In this document: positions 53,866 through 63,003 of the stretch, in pieces | Layout: each line of letters begins with the position of its first letter | Numbering within the stretch: position 1 is the first letter of the stretch | NCBI RefSeq assembly: GCF_014652395.1 | Contig: NZ_BMYS01000001.1 | Coordinates: forward strand, 62,001 to 126,000 | Direction of reading: 5' to 3' | From: Advenella faeciporci | Lineage (GTDB): Bacteria; Pseudomonadota; Gammaproteobacteria; Burkholderiales; Burkholderiaceae_B | Length of the DNA stretch: 64,000 nucleotides | The notes under the pieces: generated by a model | Told to the model about the DNA's origin: nothing | Database searches by the model: none | The model's input: only the letters and a program-made list of their open reading frames with translations | Program-made: the position numbers and the translations under genes

Positions 53866-54966
53866 ATGAAACGAAAATATTTACCCGGCACATCCATGCT
53901 TGTCCTAACCTTGCTGATCAGTGCAGGCAGTCATTTCTGTCAAACGGCTCAGGCTACGCCCAAACACGTGCAAATCGGAGATGGGGTGAATGGTCCTCGT
54001 GGAATGGTTTGGATTGACAGTGGACAGTTTCTAATGGGCAATGACAGTTACAAGTCACAACCCAATGAACGTCCTGCCCATCTGGTATCCCTGGATGGAT
54101 TCTGGATAGACCAGCATCATGTCACCAATGATGATTTTGAGAAGTTTGTTGCCGAAACGGGTTACATCACGACGGCAGAAAAAAAACCGGACTGGGAAAC
54201 CATCAGCGTCCAATTGCCTGAAGGCACCCCTCGTCCGAATGATTCCGTTTTAGTTCCCGGAGGCCTGGTTTTTATTTCAACCGAAAAACCGGTATCACTG
54301 GCTGATTACTCTCAATGGTGGCGATATGCCCCTGGTGCAAACTGGCGGCAACCCAACGGACCGGGTTCAAATATCAAAGACAAGGGAAACCATCCGGTTG
54401 TACAGGTTTCGTATGAAGATGCCATCAACTATGCCAAATGGGCCAAAAAACGATTACCGACAGAGGCGGAATGGGAGTTTGCCGCCCGAGGCGGACTGGA
54501 TCAGGCCACATATGCCTGGGGAGATATCCTCAAGCCTGACAATAAGGCAATGGCCCACACCTGGGATGAAGCCAGTTCAGCCTTTCCTGTGCAGTCAGCC
54601 AAGGTTTTACCAGGCACATTGCCCGTTAAAAGTTTTGAGGCCAACGATTACAAGCTGTATGACATGGCCGGCAATGCCTGGCAATGGGTCGCCGACTGGT
54701 ATCGTCCCGATTCCTTTGTGATACAGGCCAAAAACCCGTCAAATCATAATCCCCAAGGACCAGAGGCTTCCTTGGACCCAAGCAGGGTCAGGCCGGATGC
54801 GCCCACCCGGGTTATCCGTGGCGGTTCCTTTTTATGCAGTGAAACATATTGCGAAGGATACCGTGTTAGCGCAAGACAGGGACAAGACCCGTACAGCAGC
54901 TCGGCCAACGTGGGGTTCAGGCTGGCCATGAGCATGGAGGAATGGGAAAAACTGACAAAAGATTAA
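53866..54966 (+). CDS. Formylglycine-generating enzyme family protein with signal peptide
   Basis: A 366-residue SUMF1/FGE-family protein. The catalytic pair is Cys...Cys in GGSFLCSETYCEGYRVSAR, the same spacing as in active copper-dependent FGEs, so it should be a true sulfatase activator. Other family blocks are GMVWIDSGQFLMG, LPTEAEWEFAARGG and DMAGNAWQWVADW. Unusually the protein begins with a signal peptide (LVLTLLISAGSHFCQTAQA), which predicts export, like its partner sulfatase. The pair is one operon. Confidence 0.92.
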   Translation: MKRKYLPGTSMLVLTLLISAGSHFCQTAQATPKHVQIGDGVNGPRGMVWIDSGQFLMGNDSYKSQPNERPAHLVSLDGFWIDQHHVTNDDFEKFVAETGYITTAEKKPDWETISVQLPEGTPRPNDSVLVPGGLVFISTEKPVSLADYSQWWRYAPGANWRQPNGPGSNIKDKGNHPVVQVSYEDAINYAKWAKKRLPTEAEWEFAARGGLDQATYAWGDILKPDNKAMAHTWDEASSAFPVQSAKVLPGTLPVKSFEANDYKLYDMAGNAWQWVADWYRPDSFVIQAKNPSNHNPQGPEASLDPSRVRPDAPTRVIRGGSFLCSETYCEGYRVSARQGQDPYSSSANVGFRLAMSMEEWEKLTKD

Positions 54967-54969
54967 ACC

Positions 54970-55002
54970 TTGTCCATTTTCCGGATGAAATAAAATGGAC
55001 AA
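54970..55002. terminator. First hairpin between the FGE and StyA-like genes
   Basis: TTGTCCATTTT and AAAATGGACAA form an 11-bp perfect stem 4 bp after the FGE stop. Neither strand has a strong U-tract directly after it, so it may stabilise the 3' end rather than terminate by itself. Confidence 0.55.
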
Positions 55003-55008
55003 TAAAAA

Positions 55009-55042
55009 ATAAACCCCGCTACTCAAAAAACAGGGGGTTTAT
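55009..55042 (-). terminator. Terminator for the StyA-like gene (minus strand)
   Basis: ATAAACCCC (55009-55017) pairs with GGGGGTTTAT (55033-55042). Read on the minus strand, the stem is followed by TTTATTTTTTATT, a good U-tract, and it lies downstream of the gene ending at 55100. Confidence 0.75.
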
Positions 55043-55052
55043 CAGTAATCTG

Positions 55053-55080
55053 ACCTGTTAATTAAAACAGGTTTATTTTT
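55053..55080 (+). terminator. Terminator for the sulfatase-FGE operon
   Basis: ACCTGTT / AACAGGT (55053-55059/55066-55072) with a 6-nt loop is followed by TTATTTTT on the plus strand, a standard intrinsic terminator shape. Together with the two hairpins before it, it insulates two convergent operons. Confidence 0.75.
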
Positions 55081-55099
55081 CATGCCTGGATTTGAGCTG

Positions 55100-56326
55100 T
55101 TAATTCATCCAGGAATTGATCCATCGTTGCGTACGGGCACCAGTTGCAAAACGGTTCCATTGCTCTTCGGGACGATTGAAGGCTTTGGTGAATTCATCAC
55201 ACATGTCCCGGTTCTCACTCATTTGCGCAACCGCCTGCATGGTTTCCTGGCGGGGCGGTTTCAGGAACAAATTGGTCCAATGGGTGGCACACTCAACGCG
55301 ATCCCTGCGTTTATCATCCACGATCTGGCAGAAACGCTCGTCAATGACCGACTGCTTGACAATTTCCTCACCCAACACGAAGGCACTATAAGAAGCCATA
55401 TTGGCCCCCTGCCCCATCAAGGGATCCACCGTTGCATGCGCATCGCCCAGCGCAATGGCAAATTTATCATCACCAAGGCCAATATAGCCTTCACGAACCA
55501 CGGGTATAACTCCCCCTTGCAATAAATCACGGGAACCATTAGCCAGATCGAACTTGGCCGGATCAATGCGTGCGCTAATGGTTGGGTGATACTTCTCCAG
55601 CTTTTTCAACATGGCATCAAGGAAACGACGGGGGTTTTCATCATAATTCAAATGCGCCCATTCCTCTGTGTCACCGCCAGGTATGTTCAGGGTTAGCAAT
55701 GCATGACCCGCGCCCTGGAAGGTCACGGTAGGCAAATCAATAATCTCACCATTTCCAGGAGAGTTGGACAAGGTCACGTTACGGTGTTCCTCATCGGCAA
55801 TCCCTGTATAAATACCGGCACAAATTATGCGTTGAGGCGCTGAATGCGGACTGAGTTTTTCATTGCGTGCAAACACATCCCTTAATGTTCCCTTACCCAC
55901 GCACACCACCACCAGATCCACGCTTTTGGCCAATCCGGCCAGGTCTGCCGCCTGAATGTCTTTGTATTGAATCTTGCCTCCTCGTTCAAGGAAATCATTC
56001 ATTAGCTGGGGCAAATAAATTCTGTAGTCAACCGCCCGGCTGGGAGAACCCAAATCACCACGAAAATGCAAAGGTTTTTCCCCACCAAAATAATAGGTCT
56101 GGCCTGGATAGCCATATGTTTCATCACACCAATGATTCACACCCAGCTCCTTTTCACGTGCAACGGTAATTGCATGATGGGTGACTGTATTAAGCAGTCG
56201 CAAACCGGCATATTCTTCCGGTTCGCGATCGGTATAGATAGTGACGTCCACATCATGCTGACGCAGATATAAACCAAGATGAAGCCCACCAACACCTGCA
56301 CCCACAATGGCAATTTTTTTATTCAT
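55100..56326 (-). CDS. StyA-like FAD-dependent monooxygenase (styrene/indole monooxygenase family)
   Basis: A 408-residue group E flavin monooxygenase. It follows styrene monooxygenase StyA along its length: IVGAGVGGLHLGLYLRQHDV, EYAGLRLLNTVTHHAI, SRAVDYRIYLPQLM, DLANGSRDLLQGGVIP, GDAHATVDPLMGQGANMAS and the ending RPEEQWNRF. StyA enzymes epoxidise aryl alkenes or indole with FADH2 from a reductase (StyB). No StyB-like gene is in the window. AAGGAGTTTATTC precedes the ATG. About 210 bp of AT-rich DNA upstream suggests its own promoter. Confidence 0.92.
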   Translation of the reverse strand: MNKKIAIVGAGVGGLHLGLYLRQHDVDVTIYTDREPEEYAGLRLLNTVTHHAITVAREKELGVNHWCDETYGYPGQTYYFGGEKPLHFRGDLGSPSRAVDYRIYLPQLMNDFLERGGKIQYKDIQAADLAGLAKSVDLVVVCVGKGTLRDVFARNEKLSPHSAPQRIICAGIYTGIADEEHRNVTLSNSPGNGEIIDLPTVTFQGAGHALLTLNIPGGDTEEWAHLNYDENPRRFLDAMLKKLEKYHPTISARIDPAKFDLANGSRDLLQGGVIPVVREGYIGLGDDKFAIALGDAHATVDPLMGQGANMASYSAFVLGEEIVKQSVIDERFCQIVDDKRRDRVECATHWTNLFLKPPRQETMQAVAQMSENRDMCDEFTKAFNRPEEQWNRFATGARTQRWINSWMN

Positions 56327-56535
56327 CTGAATAAACTCCTTTAAATATCAATTAAATTCTTATAATGAAAAAAGCGATTTTTATATGAAAAATATATTTT
56401 AATCAATACCTTACAAATAAAACATATATCGCCAGTTCATCTTAAATTGATATCATCAAATATTCAAATGAAATAAAATAGCACACCACATTACTTTAAA
56501 GTTATATTGTTTTTTTTAAAATCAAGACTGAAAGT

Positions 56536-57135
56536 TCAAGACAGAAATAAATGTTTCCTGTTTTTCTCAATCGACTCAGGTGTATCAAAATCCATCACGC
56601 ACCCCTGATCATCAACAGGAACCCGGGTTAGGTCATTAGAATTATCCTGCAGGATCTTCCTGGCGCCCCTGTCGCCTCCCAAACTGACAAGATCGTTAAA
56701 AAACGTCTTGGAAAACCAGACAGGATGTCCCTGTTGCCCCTGATAATAAGGGGCCGCCAATTTTGCATGAGTCGCAGAAGCCACCATACTGTGCAGAGTT
56801 GATACCTGGATAAGTGGCAAATCTGCCGGACTGATGAGCCAGCCGGCATATTGTTCAAGATGGGAAACCGCATAGGAAAGCGAGTCACCCATGCCAGAGG
56901 ACGAAAACGGCATTTCCAGAAAAGAGATGCCTTCCCGCTTTAAGCAGTCGATATGTTGCCGGGAATGGTTGCTAAGCACCACCCAGACATCAGAACCCAG
57001 AATACGCTGGATTTTTTTTGCCGTATGAAGAAACATAGGCACACCATTCACATCAAGCAGACGTTTATCTGCGCCAAAACGAATGGATTTACCGCCAGCC
57101 AGAATAATGGCCGCTATTTTTTGAGGTTTCTCCAT
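56536..57135 (-). CDS. MocA-like molybdenum cofactor cytidylyltransferase
   Basis: A 199-residue nucleotidyltransferase. The N-terminal LAGGKSIRFGADKRLL is the nucleotide-binding loop of the MobA/MocA group, and ISPADLPLI carries the metal-binding Asp. MocA makes the cytosine-dinucleotide form of molybdopterin needed by xanthine-dehydrogenase-family hydroxylases, rather than the guanine form. It lies 14 bp after xdhC, which fits maturation of the hydroxylase encoded nearby. Confidence 0.88.
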   Translation of the reverse strand: MEKPQKIAAIILAGGKSIRFGADKRLLDVNGVPMFLHTAKKIQRILGSDVWVVLSNHSRQHIDCLKREGISFLEMPFSSSGMGDSLSYAVSHLEQYAGWLISPADLPLIQVSTLHSMVASATHAKLAAPYYQGQQGHPVWFSKTFFNDLVSLGGDRGARKILQDNSNDLTRVPVDDQGCVMDFDTPESIEKNRKHLFLS

Positions 57136-57149
57136 ATGTCTGCCCCGAG

Positions 57150-58157
57150 CTAAAATACTTTTTCAACATCAATGTTTTTGGCATAAGCGACATCCGAAGA
57201 CGGGGGCAAATTGACCGCATTTTTCACTGCCAGGATTTCGGCCATCACACTGACGGCAATTTCTGATGGTGTCTTGCTGCCAATATAGACGCCAATTGGT
57301 CCGCGCAAACGTGCCAGTGATGCCTCGGTCTGGTCAAAATGCCTGATCATTCTTTCTTTTCGGGCACGACTGTTTTTACGTGAACCGATAGCACCCACAT
57401 AAAAAGCATCTGTTTCCAAAGCCTGCAATAAGGCCAGATCATCCAGTTTCGGATCATGCGTTAGCGCAACAATGCAGGTACGGGCATCTGGCCTGAACGC
57501 ATCCACGGCGTCATCAGGCATCAGAGTGGTTAACTTGGCCCGTGGTATGGACCATTGTTTATCTGCATTAAGACGTGGGTCACACACCGTGACATCAAAA
57601 CCGCAAAACAAAGCCATGGTGGCCAAATACTCGGATAATTGCCCTCCACCGATAATCAGCATACGATATTCAGGACCGAAACAGCTTGACAAAAAACCGC
57701 CTTCAAGCCGCAAGGGTGTGGGTGCCGGTGCACGCGACAACACAACGTTACCGTCCTCCTGCCGGACAACCCGATTCATCAGGTTTCCGGCATCCAGTTC
57801 CGCCACCAACTCGGCCAAAGCTTTCACATCGGTGTTAAACTCCAGAAAAAGCTCGATGGTTCCGCCACAAGGCAATCCGAACTGGTGTGCCTCGTCGGCG
57901 GTTACCCCATATTTGATCAGCTCGGGAGGACCATCCTGAATGCCTGAAGATGATCCAAAACGGAGAATAAGGTCATCTTCCAGACAGCCTCCCGAAACAG
58001 AACCGACGGTGGAACCACTTTCTGACAGAGCCATGATAGAACCGATTGGGCGAGGTGAAGACCCCCATGTCCTGACGACCGTCACCAAGACCGCTTTCTG
58101 GCCTAGTTGACGCCACTCAAGCAAGGTACGCAAAACCATTACATCAAGATTTTCCAT
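57150..58157 (-). CDS. XdhC/CoxI-family molybdenum hydroxylase maturation protein
   Basis: A 335-residue chaperone that loads sulfurated molybdenum cofactor into xanthine-dehydrogenase-type enzymes. The N-terminal XdhC domain shows TWGSSPRPIGS and GSVSGGCLEDDL; the C-terminal Rossmann domain has IIGGGQLSEYL and AIGSRKNSRAR. It is co-transcribed with the MocA-like gene and probably serves the CoxM/CoxS hydroxylase at 61.7-63 kb. Confidence 0.92.
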   Translation of the reverse strand: MENLDVMVLRTLLEWRQLGQKAVLVTVVRTWGSSPRPIGSIMALSESGSTVGSVSGGCLEDDLILRFGSSSGIQDGPPELIKYGVTADEAHQFGLPCGGTIELFLEFNTDVKALAELVAELDAGNLMNRVVRQEDGNVVLSRAPAPTPLRLEGGFLSSCFGPEYRMLIIGGGQLSEYLATMALFCGFDVTVCDPRLNADKQWSIPRAKLTTLMPDDAVDAFRPDARTCIVALTHDPKLDDLALLQALETDAFYVGAIGSRKNSRARKERMIRHFDQTEASLARLRGPIGVYIGSKTPSEIAVSVMAEILAVKNAVNLPPSSDVAYAKNIDVEKVF

Positions 58158-58235
58158 GAGTCCCCCTTATGTTCATTTAGTCAAGACATGATAAGTCAAA
58201 CATGCCCTATCAATAAGAAAAAAGGTTTTGTATTA

Positions 58236-59348
58236 TCAAAATACAGTCTGGATACCAATTCGGCTAATAGACTGGTTTCTGCTGGAAGAAGCATCGTCAG
58301 GCCCAAATAAACCATTGATGCTCGCCCTGCCATTCTTGTTAGTTCTTTGATAAACCTGTTGCACATAAACCAGCGTCCGTTTTGACAAAGAATACGACAG
58401 CGTAGAGTTGATTTGATGGGCGTAATTTTTATCCAACTTCGCATTACCTTTCATATAGTTATAGCTGGCACCTAATGCCCATTTAGGATCAATTTGCCAT
58501 CTACCGCCAATTTCGGCCGCATAAACGGAAGCATTATTGGAACGGTTACTGGTTTTGGTAAACAAGGCAATCGCCGTCACTTTTTCAAACTCATAGTGCA
58601 TACCCACACCCCATGTCCGCACGGGGGTTTGTACCGGTGCCATGGTTGCGTCCACTCCATATTTAACATCCGTATAGGCGGCCCCCATTCCAAAAGGCCC
58701 CGATTTATAATTCAGGCCAAAACTGAGCGTCCTGTCTTTAGTCGACCTATTGGGCCCGGAGCCAAAGCCATATAGTGCGCCTGCAGTAAAACCGCCAAAA
58801 TCTGGTGTTCTATACTTGACAGAATTATGCACTTGTTCTCCGGCTGTCCTGTCCCAATCAGACCCTCCTGTTGCATTAAAGGGGATACCCAACTTTGCAA
58901 AAGGACCTTGTCTAAACGTATATAAACCGCCGGCACTGGGCCCCGCCGCATTCCTGGAAATGGTCAGGGAATCCCACATGAAATCGAATTGGTTACCTAA
59001 TGTCAGGCGGCCATATCGATCACTATCCAAACCTACAATTGCGGTACGGCCAAAAAGGCCATGCCCGGGAATTGTTCTACCTTCATGAATATCAAATTGG
59101 CTTTGCAAGTCAAATATGACTTTTGTGCCATCACTTAAATGCTCACTGCCTTTAAATCCAATAAATGAAGGTGTGTAAATACCTGAATCCGTCCTAAAAC
59201 GCCGGTCATCTCCCTGATTTGAAATATAAGATACGCCTATATCCAGCAAACCATAAATTTGCACACTATCTTTTTTTTCCGTTTCAGCATGTGAAATGCC
59301 TCCTGCCAGGCAACATGCCAGCCCAGCTGCCACCAACTTCTTCTCCAT
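58236..59348 (-). CDS. Outer-membrane porin (Burkholderiales type)
   Basis: General porin precursor of 370 residues: signal peptide ending near SHAE, first strand VQIYGLLDIGVSYIS, alternating beta strands, the GRTAIVGLDSDRYGRLTLGNQFD block and a C-terminal phenylalanine (GIQTVF) required for barrel assembly. It lies within the catabolic cluster and may admit the substrate into the periplasm. Gaps on both sides (about 78 and 140 bp) suggest its own promoter. Confidence 0.94.
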   Translation of the reverse strand: MEKKLVAAGLACCLAGGISHAETEKKDSVQIYGLLDIGVSYISNQGDDRRFRTDSGIYTPSFIGFKGSEHLSDGTKVIFDLQSQFDIHEGRTIPGHGLFGRTAIVGLDSDRYGRLTLGNQFDFMWDSLTISRNAAGPSAGGLYTFRQGPFAKLGIPFNATGGSDWDRTAGEQVHNSVKYRTPDFGGFTAGALYGFGSGPNRSTKDRTLSFGLNYKSGPFGMGAAYTDVKYGVDATMAPVQTPVRTWGVGMHYEFEKVTAIALFTKTSNRSNNASVYAAEIGGRWQIDPKWALGASYNYMKGNAKLDKNYAHQINSTLSYSLSKRTLVYVQQVYQRTNKNGRASINGLFGPDDASSSRNQSISRIGIQTVF

Positions 59349-59490
59349 ACCGCCTTCCTTTTTTAATAAGTAATAATATTTTTAGTTTAAAAAAATCAAA
59401 CACTTGAGTAATTTTGTACAAAACAGAAGGCAACAGAATGCCCTCCGTTTTACACGGTATTTTTTACTTCGTTTGCTTAAATGTCTTTAA

Positions 59491-59916
59491 TTAAGACTTG
59501 GCAAGAAAATCACCTATCGTTTCATCAGTATGAAAGACAGGTTTTTCATGATAGTGAGGACCATCATAAATTTCGATCAGCACACTACGCTCATGTGCAA
59601 TAGTCGGACCATGCGGATGTCCGACTGGATTCATATAGAATGAACCGGGCTTCAATCTCAAGCCAACATCAACATATTCATAATCACCCTCAAGGCAATA
59701 CATGAACTGGTTCGAGGCATGCGTATGCTTAACAGGAATACGGCCATCCTTCTGGAAGTCCAGCAAAGCAATGCTTGCCCCCGTTTCAGGATTTTTCCAT
59801 AAAAAATACTGACGGAAACCATATTCGGGATAATCAATCCACTGTTCGGGGTCCAGATCCCGGGTATTCAACAGGACTTCCAAGGTTTCACACAGTGCTT
59901 TATTTTGCTCATGCAT
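59491..59916 (-). CDS. Small cupin protein
   Basis: A 141-residue single-domain cupin. Metal ligands are likely in KHTHASNQFMYCLEGDYEY (two His and a Glu) and MNPVGHPHG (third His). The size and motifs resemble small cupin dioxygenases of the acetylacetone/2,4'-dihydroxyacetophenone type, but this is a loose similarity. ATG 59916 is chosen, with GGAG seven bases upstream; it overlaps the end of the RraA-family gene by 8 bp. A longer start at 60000 would lie inside that gene. Confidence 0.8.
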   Translation of the reverse strand: MHEQNKALCETLEVLLNTRDLDPEQWIDYPEYGFRQYFLWKNPETGASIALLDFQKDGRIPVKHTHASNQFMYCLEGDYEYVDVGLRLKPGSFYMNPVGHPHGPTIAHERSVLIEIYDGPHYHEKPVFHTDETIGDFLAKS

Positions 59917-60694
59917 AGTAAAACTCCAATGCTGGACGCCCTTCTTTAACCCAGCGGTTATACTCTTCCTTGCTGGAAACATTGGCAGGGAACAAACCAA
60001 TCAATGAACGGCCACGCTCCAAATGCCAAGCGGCAAACTCTTCATACATTTCCGCATCGGCCGCTTCCTGAGCCACTTCATCAACCAGGTAGCGGGGAAT
60101 AACCACAACACCATCACCGTCACCAACGATAATGTCACCAGGATAGACAGAGACACCGGCACAACCAATCGGAACATTCCATTCAAGCGGATGCATGCTT
60201 AATGGTGTTGCTGGCGCAGCACTTTTTTGCTGGAATGCGGGCAATCCAATTTTAATGAAGGCCGGAACGTCACGAAAACCACCATCGGTCACAACCCCTT
60301 CCACTCCCCGTGTTTTGAGTCGCAATGCCATCATGTCACCCATTGACGAGGCGCGCGTATTGCCAAACGCATCAATGACTAAAACCGATCCTTTCGGGCA
60401 GATTTCCATCACACCCCGGTGTTTATTATCATCGCGGGAATAAGCATCCATCGTGTCAATGTCTTCACGTGACGGAATGAATCGTAATGTAAAGGCCGGC
60501 CCGATCATTTTTGGCTGCCCTGGTGAAAGCGGATTAATGCCCAGCATCAATGTATTGCGAAAACCGCGTTTCAGTAAGGCATTAGCCAAATTGGCCGTAC
60601 TGCTTTTCATCAAGGCAGCCCGGGTTTCCTCAGATATTTGAGCGAAATCATTTTGGCTTTTCACGATATTCTCTGCCAGATTTTTTGACATCAT
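59909..60694 (-). CDS. RraA-family protein (probable aldolase/decarboxylase)
   Basis: A 261-residue RraA-fold protein. GVVTDGGFRD carries the Arg and Asp that bind substrate and metal, and PGDIIVGDGDGVVVIP is conserved. In catabolic clusters this family acts as HMG/CHA aldolase or oxaloacetate decarboxylase rather than as the RNase E inhibitor RraA, so a lower-pathway step is likely. The ATG at 60694 has AGGAG five bases before it. Confidence 0.88.
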   Translation of the reverse strand: MMSKNLAENIVKSQNDFAQISEETRAALMKSSTANLANALLKRGFRNTLMLGINPLSPGQPKMIGPAFTLRFIPSREDIDTMDAYSRDDNKHRGVMEICPKGSVLVIDAFGNTRASSMGDMMALRLKTRGVEGVVTDGGFRDVPAFIKIGLPAFQQKSAAPATPLSMHPLEWNVPIGCAGVSVYPGDIIVGDGDGVVVIPRYLVDEVAQEAADAEMYEEFAAWHLERGRSLIGLFPANVSSKEEYNRWVKEGRPALEFYYA

Positions 60695-60730
60695 ATATGC
60701 TCCTAAATTCGTAATAGAACTTGTCATATG

Positions 60731-61591
60731 CTATTTACGCAGAGTTTCTTTAATAATGGTATTTTTCAAAATACCTACGCCTTCAACTTCCACCTCAACC
60801 ACATCGCCCTCTTTCATCCAGACCTGGGGATTACGACGCAAACCGACACCACCTGGCGTACCGGTTACAATTACGTCGCCGGGTTCCAAAGAGGTAAACG
60901 TGGAAATAAAACTGATAAGGGTCGGAATGGAAAACGTCAGCATGTCTGTCGTGGTTCTTTGCATTTCCTCGCCATTCAAACGGGTAACCAGGCTTAACAC
61001 ACGATCGGTAGACAGCTCATCCGTTGTCACCAGCCAGGGGCCAAAGCCACCGGTTGCATCAAAGTTCTTGCCAGGTGTCCATTGATTGGTTGCCAATTGC
61101 CAATCACGTACGCTGCCATCGTTATAGCAAGAGTAACCGGCAACATGCTCAAAGGCCTGATCTTCGGGAATACGACGACCACCCTTGCCAATCACAATCG
61201 CAATCTCACCCTCAAAGTCAAACTGATCCGACTCTGCCGGACATACCAAGGGACGATTGTGGCCCACCTGGGATTCATTTAAACGCAGGAAAATAACGGG
61301 AACTTCGGTATCCGGACGATTGCCCTCAACACGATGGGCAAGATAATTCAGGCCCGCACAAAAGATACGCGGTGCATTGGGAATAACCGGCAGAAAAACC
61401 ACGTCGTCAACATGAAAGTCCGGTTGTGAGTTTTCAACCAGCGCCTCCAGACGGTTCAGCCAACCACCTTTAATGGCAGACAAAAGATCCGGGCAAGCCT
61501 TACCCAGGCGGCGCCCCAAATCATAGACATATTCGCCCTCAACCAACCCGAAAGTTGAGCGATTCTGACTTATAAAAGACATTAATTTCAT
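60731..61591 (-). CDS. Fumarylacetoacetate hydrolase (FAH) family protein
   Basis: A 286-residue FAH-fold enzyme. Metal ligands are in FDFEGEIAIVIG (Glu-Glu) and GYSCYNDGSVRDWQ (Asp). The C-terminal GDVIVTGTPGGVG is the standard family ending. Members hydrolyse acylpyruvates, or hydrate or decarboxylate ring-cleavage products. It lies 36 bp upstream of the RraA gene, which supports a shared ring-fission lower pathway. Confidence 0.92.
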   Translation of the reverse strand: MKLMSFISQNRSTFGLVEGEYVYDLGRRLGKACPDLLSAIKGGWLNRLEALVENSQPDFHVDDVVFLPVIPNAPRIFCAGLNYLAHRVEGNRPDTEVPVIFLRLNESQVGHNRPLVCPAESDQFDFEGEIAIVIGKGGRRIPEDQAFEHVAGYSCYNDGSVRDWQLATNQWTPGKNFDATGGFGPWLVTTDELSTDRVLSLVTRLNGEEMQRTTTDMLTFSIPTLISFISTFTSLEPGDVIVTGTPGGVGLRRNPQVWMKEGDVVEVEVEGVGILKNTIIKETLRK

Positions 61592-61662
61592 GACAACTCC
61601 ACTTATCCTTATTTCTTTAATAACGCCTAAAAAAATTAACTTAATTTTCCCGACTGCATCAA

Positions 61663-62466
61663 TTAATGCGATTGGGCAAATTCAATAGCTCGTTTCAAAG
61701 CATAAACAACCAGTTGTGCCCGATAGGCAGCCGAAGCATGCATATCAGCGTTCAGACCCTCTGCAGACTGAACACATGCTTTTATTGCATTCACACTAAA
61801 ATCTGATTCAAGCAATTTTTCAAATTCATGCTGACGAAATACACAGGGAGCAGCCCCATTAATCGCAACTCGAACTTTTTTATCCATGGTTTGCGAAATA
61901 AAACATCCCGCCATCACGTAACCCGAAGCAGGATTGGGCATTTTGCAGTAGCCCGCTTTAAGCACACGTGGAAAATTCACGCGCATCACGAACTCACCCT
62001 TTTCAAGCGCCGTGCTAAACAATCCGGTAAAAAAATCATCCGCATCAATCGTGCGTTTATTGGTGATAACCTTGGCACCCAATCCAAGCACTGCCCCTGG
62101 GTAATCGGCTGAGGGATCATTGTTGGAAATGGAACCGCCAATCGTGCCCATATTTCTAACCTGAGGATCGGCAATACCACTAGCCAAAAACGCCAGGGCC
62201 GGGATTGCCTGCACGATTTCTTTATGACCCGCCACTTCTGCATGCCGGGTCATGGCCCCCACCGACACCATCTTTTCATCCACGGTAATGCCACGCATTT
62301 CAGGCAGATCCTGTAAGTCAATCAGCAATGCCGGATTGGCCAGTCTTTGTTTCAGGGTTGGCAACAGCGTCATACCCCCGGAAATGAAGCGGGCTTCAGG
62401 ATTTTTACTGAAAAGCTCATTGACTTCCTGAACACTTTTCGCACGCACATAATCAAAGTTATACAT
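61663..62466 (-). CDS. FAD-binding medium subunit of a molybdenum hydroxylase (CoxM-like)
   Basis: A 267-residue FAD subunit of a xanthine-oxidase-family hydroxylase. FAD loops are FISGGMTLLPTLKQRL and TIGGSISNNDPSADYPG, both typical of CoxM/CutM. It starts 2 bp after the small [2Fe-2S] subunit gene, so both are translated together. The molybdenum large subunit expected beside them is not in the window. Confidence 0.94.
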   Translation of the reverse strand: MYNFDYVRAKSVQEVNELFSKNPEARFISGGMTLLPTLKQRLANPALLIDLQDLPEMRGITVDEKMVSVGAMTRHAEVAGHKEIVQAIPALAFLASGIADPQVRNMGTIGGSISNNDPSADYPGAVLGLGAKVITNKRTIDADDFFTGLFSTALEKGEFVMRVNFPRVLKAGYCKMPNPASGYVMAGCFISQTMDKKVRVAINGAAPCVFRQHEFEKLLESDFSVNAIKACVQSAEGLNADMHASAAYRAQLVVYALKRAIEFAQSH

Positions 62467-62468
62467 AG

Positions 62469-62963
62469 TTATACGTTCCCTGCCGATACGCTACCCTGAC
62501 ACTTCCTTGCACAAGAATGAATGGCATCCACAATCCCCTGGTAACCGGTGCAACGGCACAGATTACCCTCCAGCTCATGACGAATGACCGCCTCGTTGTC
62601 AGCACAGCCACGATTCAGGATATCCAGCCCCTGCATGACCATTCCCGGTGTACAGTAACCACACTGTAAGGCATGGTGTTCCTGAAAGGCGGCCTGCAGC
62701 GGATGCAGGTTTTCCGGAGTTCCCACCCCTTCAATCGTGATCACTTCTTTTCCATCTGCCATAACGGCAAGCGTGGTACAGGACTTGACACTTCGGCCAT
62801 CCAAATGCACAGTGCAACAACCGCACTGTGTCGTGTCGCAACCCACATGAGACCCTTTCAGGCCACAATTTTCACGCAGAAAATGAACCAAAAGCGTACG
62901 GGGTTCAACCTCGTGTTTCTGCTCAATACCATTAACCATAATGGCGACTGTAGTTTTTGACAT
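62469..62963 (-). CDS. [2Fe-2S] small subunit of a molybdenum hydroxylase (CoxS-like)
   Basis: A 164-residue iron-sulfur subunit. The plant-type cluster uses the cysteines of LKGSHVGCDTTQCGCCTVHLDG-type spacing (about residues 43-63) and the second cluster those of CGYCTPGMVM and CRCTGYQ. ATG 62963 (MSKTTVAIMVNG) is chosen, with GAGGT upstream. It passes electrons from the molybdenum site to FAD in CoxM. Confidence 0.95.
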   Translation of the reverse strand: MSKTTVAIMVNGIEQKHEVEPRTLLVHFLRENCGLKGSHVGCDTTQCGCCTVHLDGRSVKSCTTLAVMADGKEVITIEGVGTPENLHPLQAAFQEHHALQCGYCTPGMVMQGLDILNRGCADNEAVIRHELEGNLCRCTGYQGIVDAIHSCARKCQGSVSAGNV

Positions 62964-63003
62964 ATTTTGAATACCTCGGTAAAAATCCTGACCTGAAACA
63001 CCC

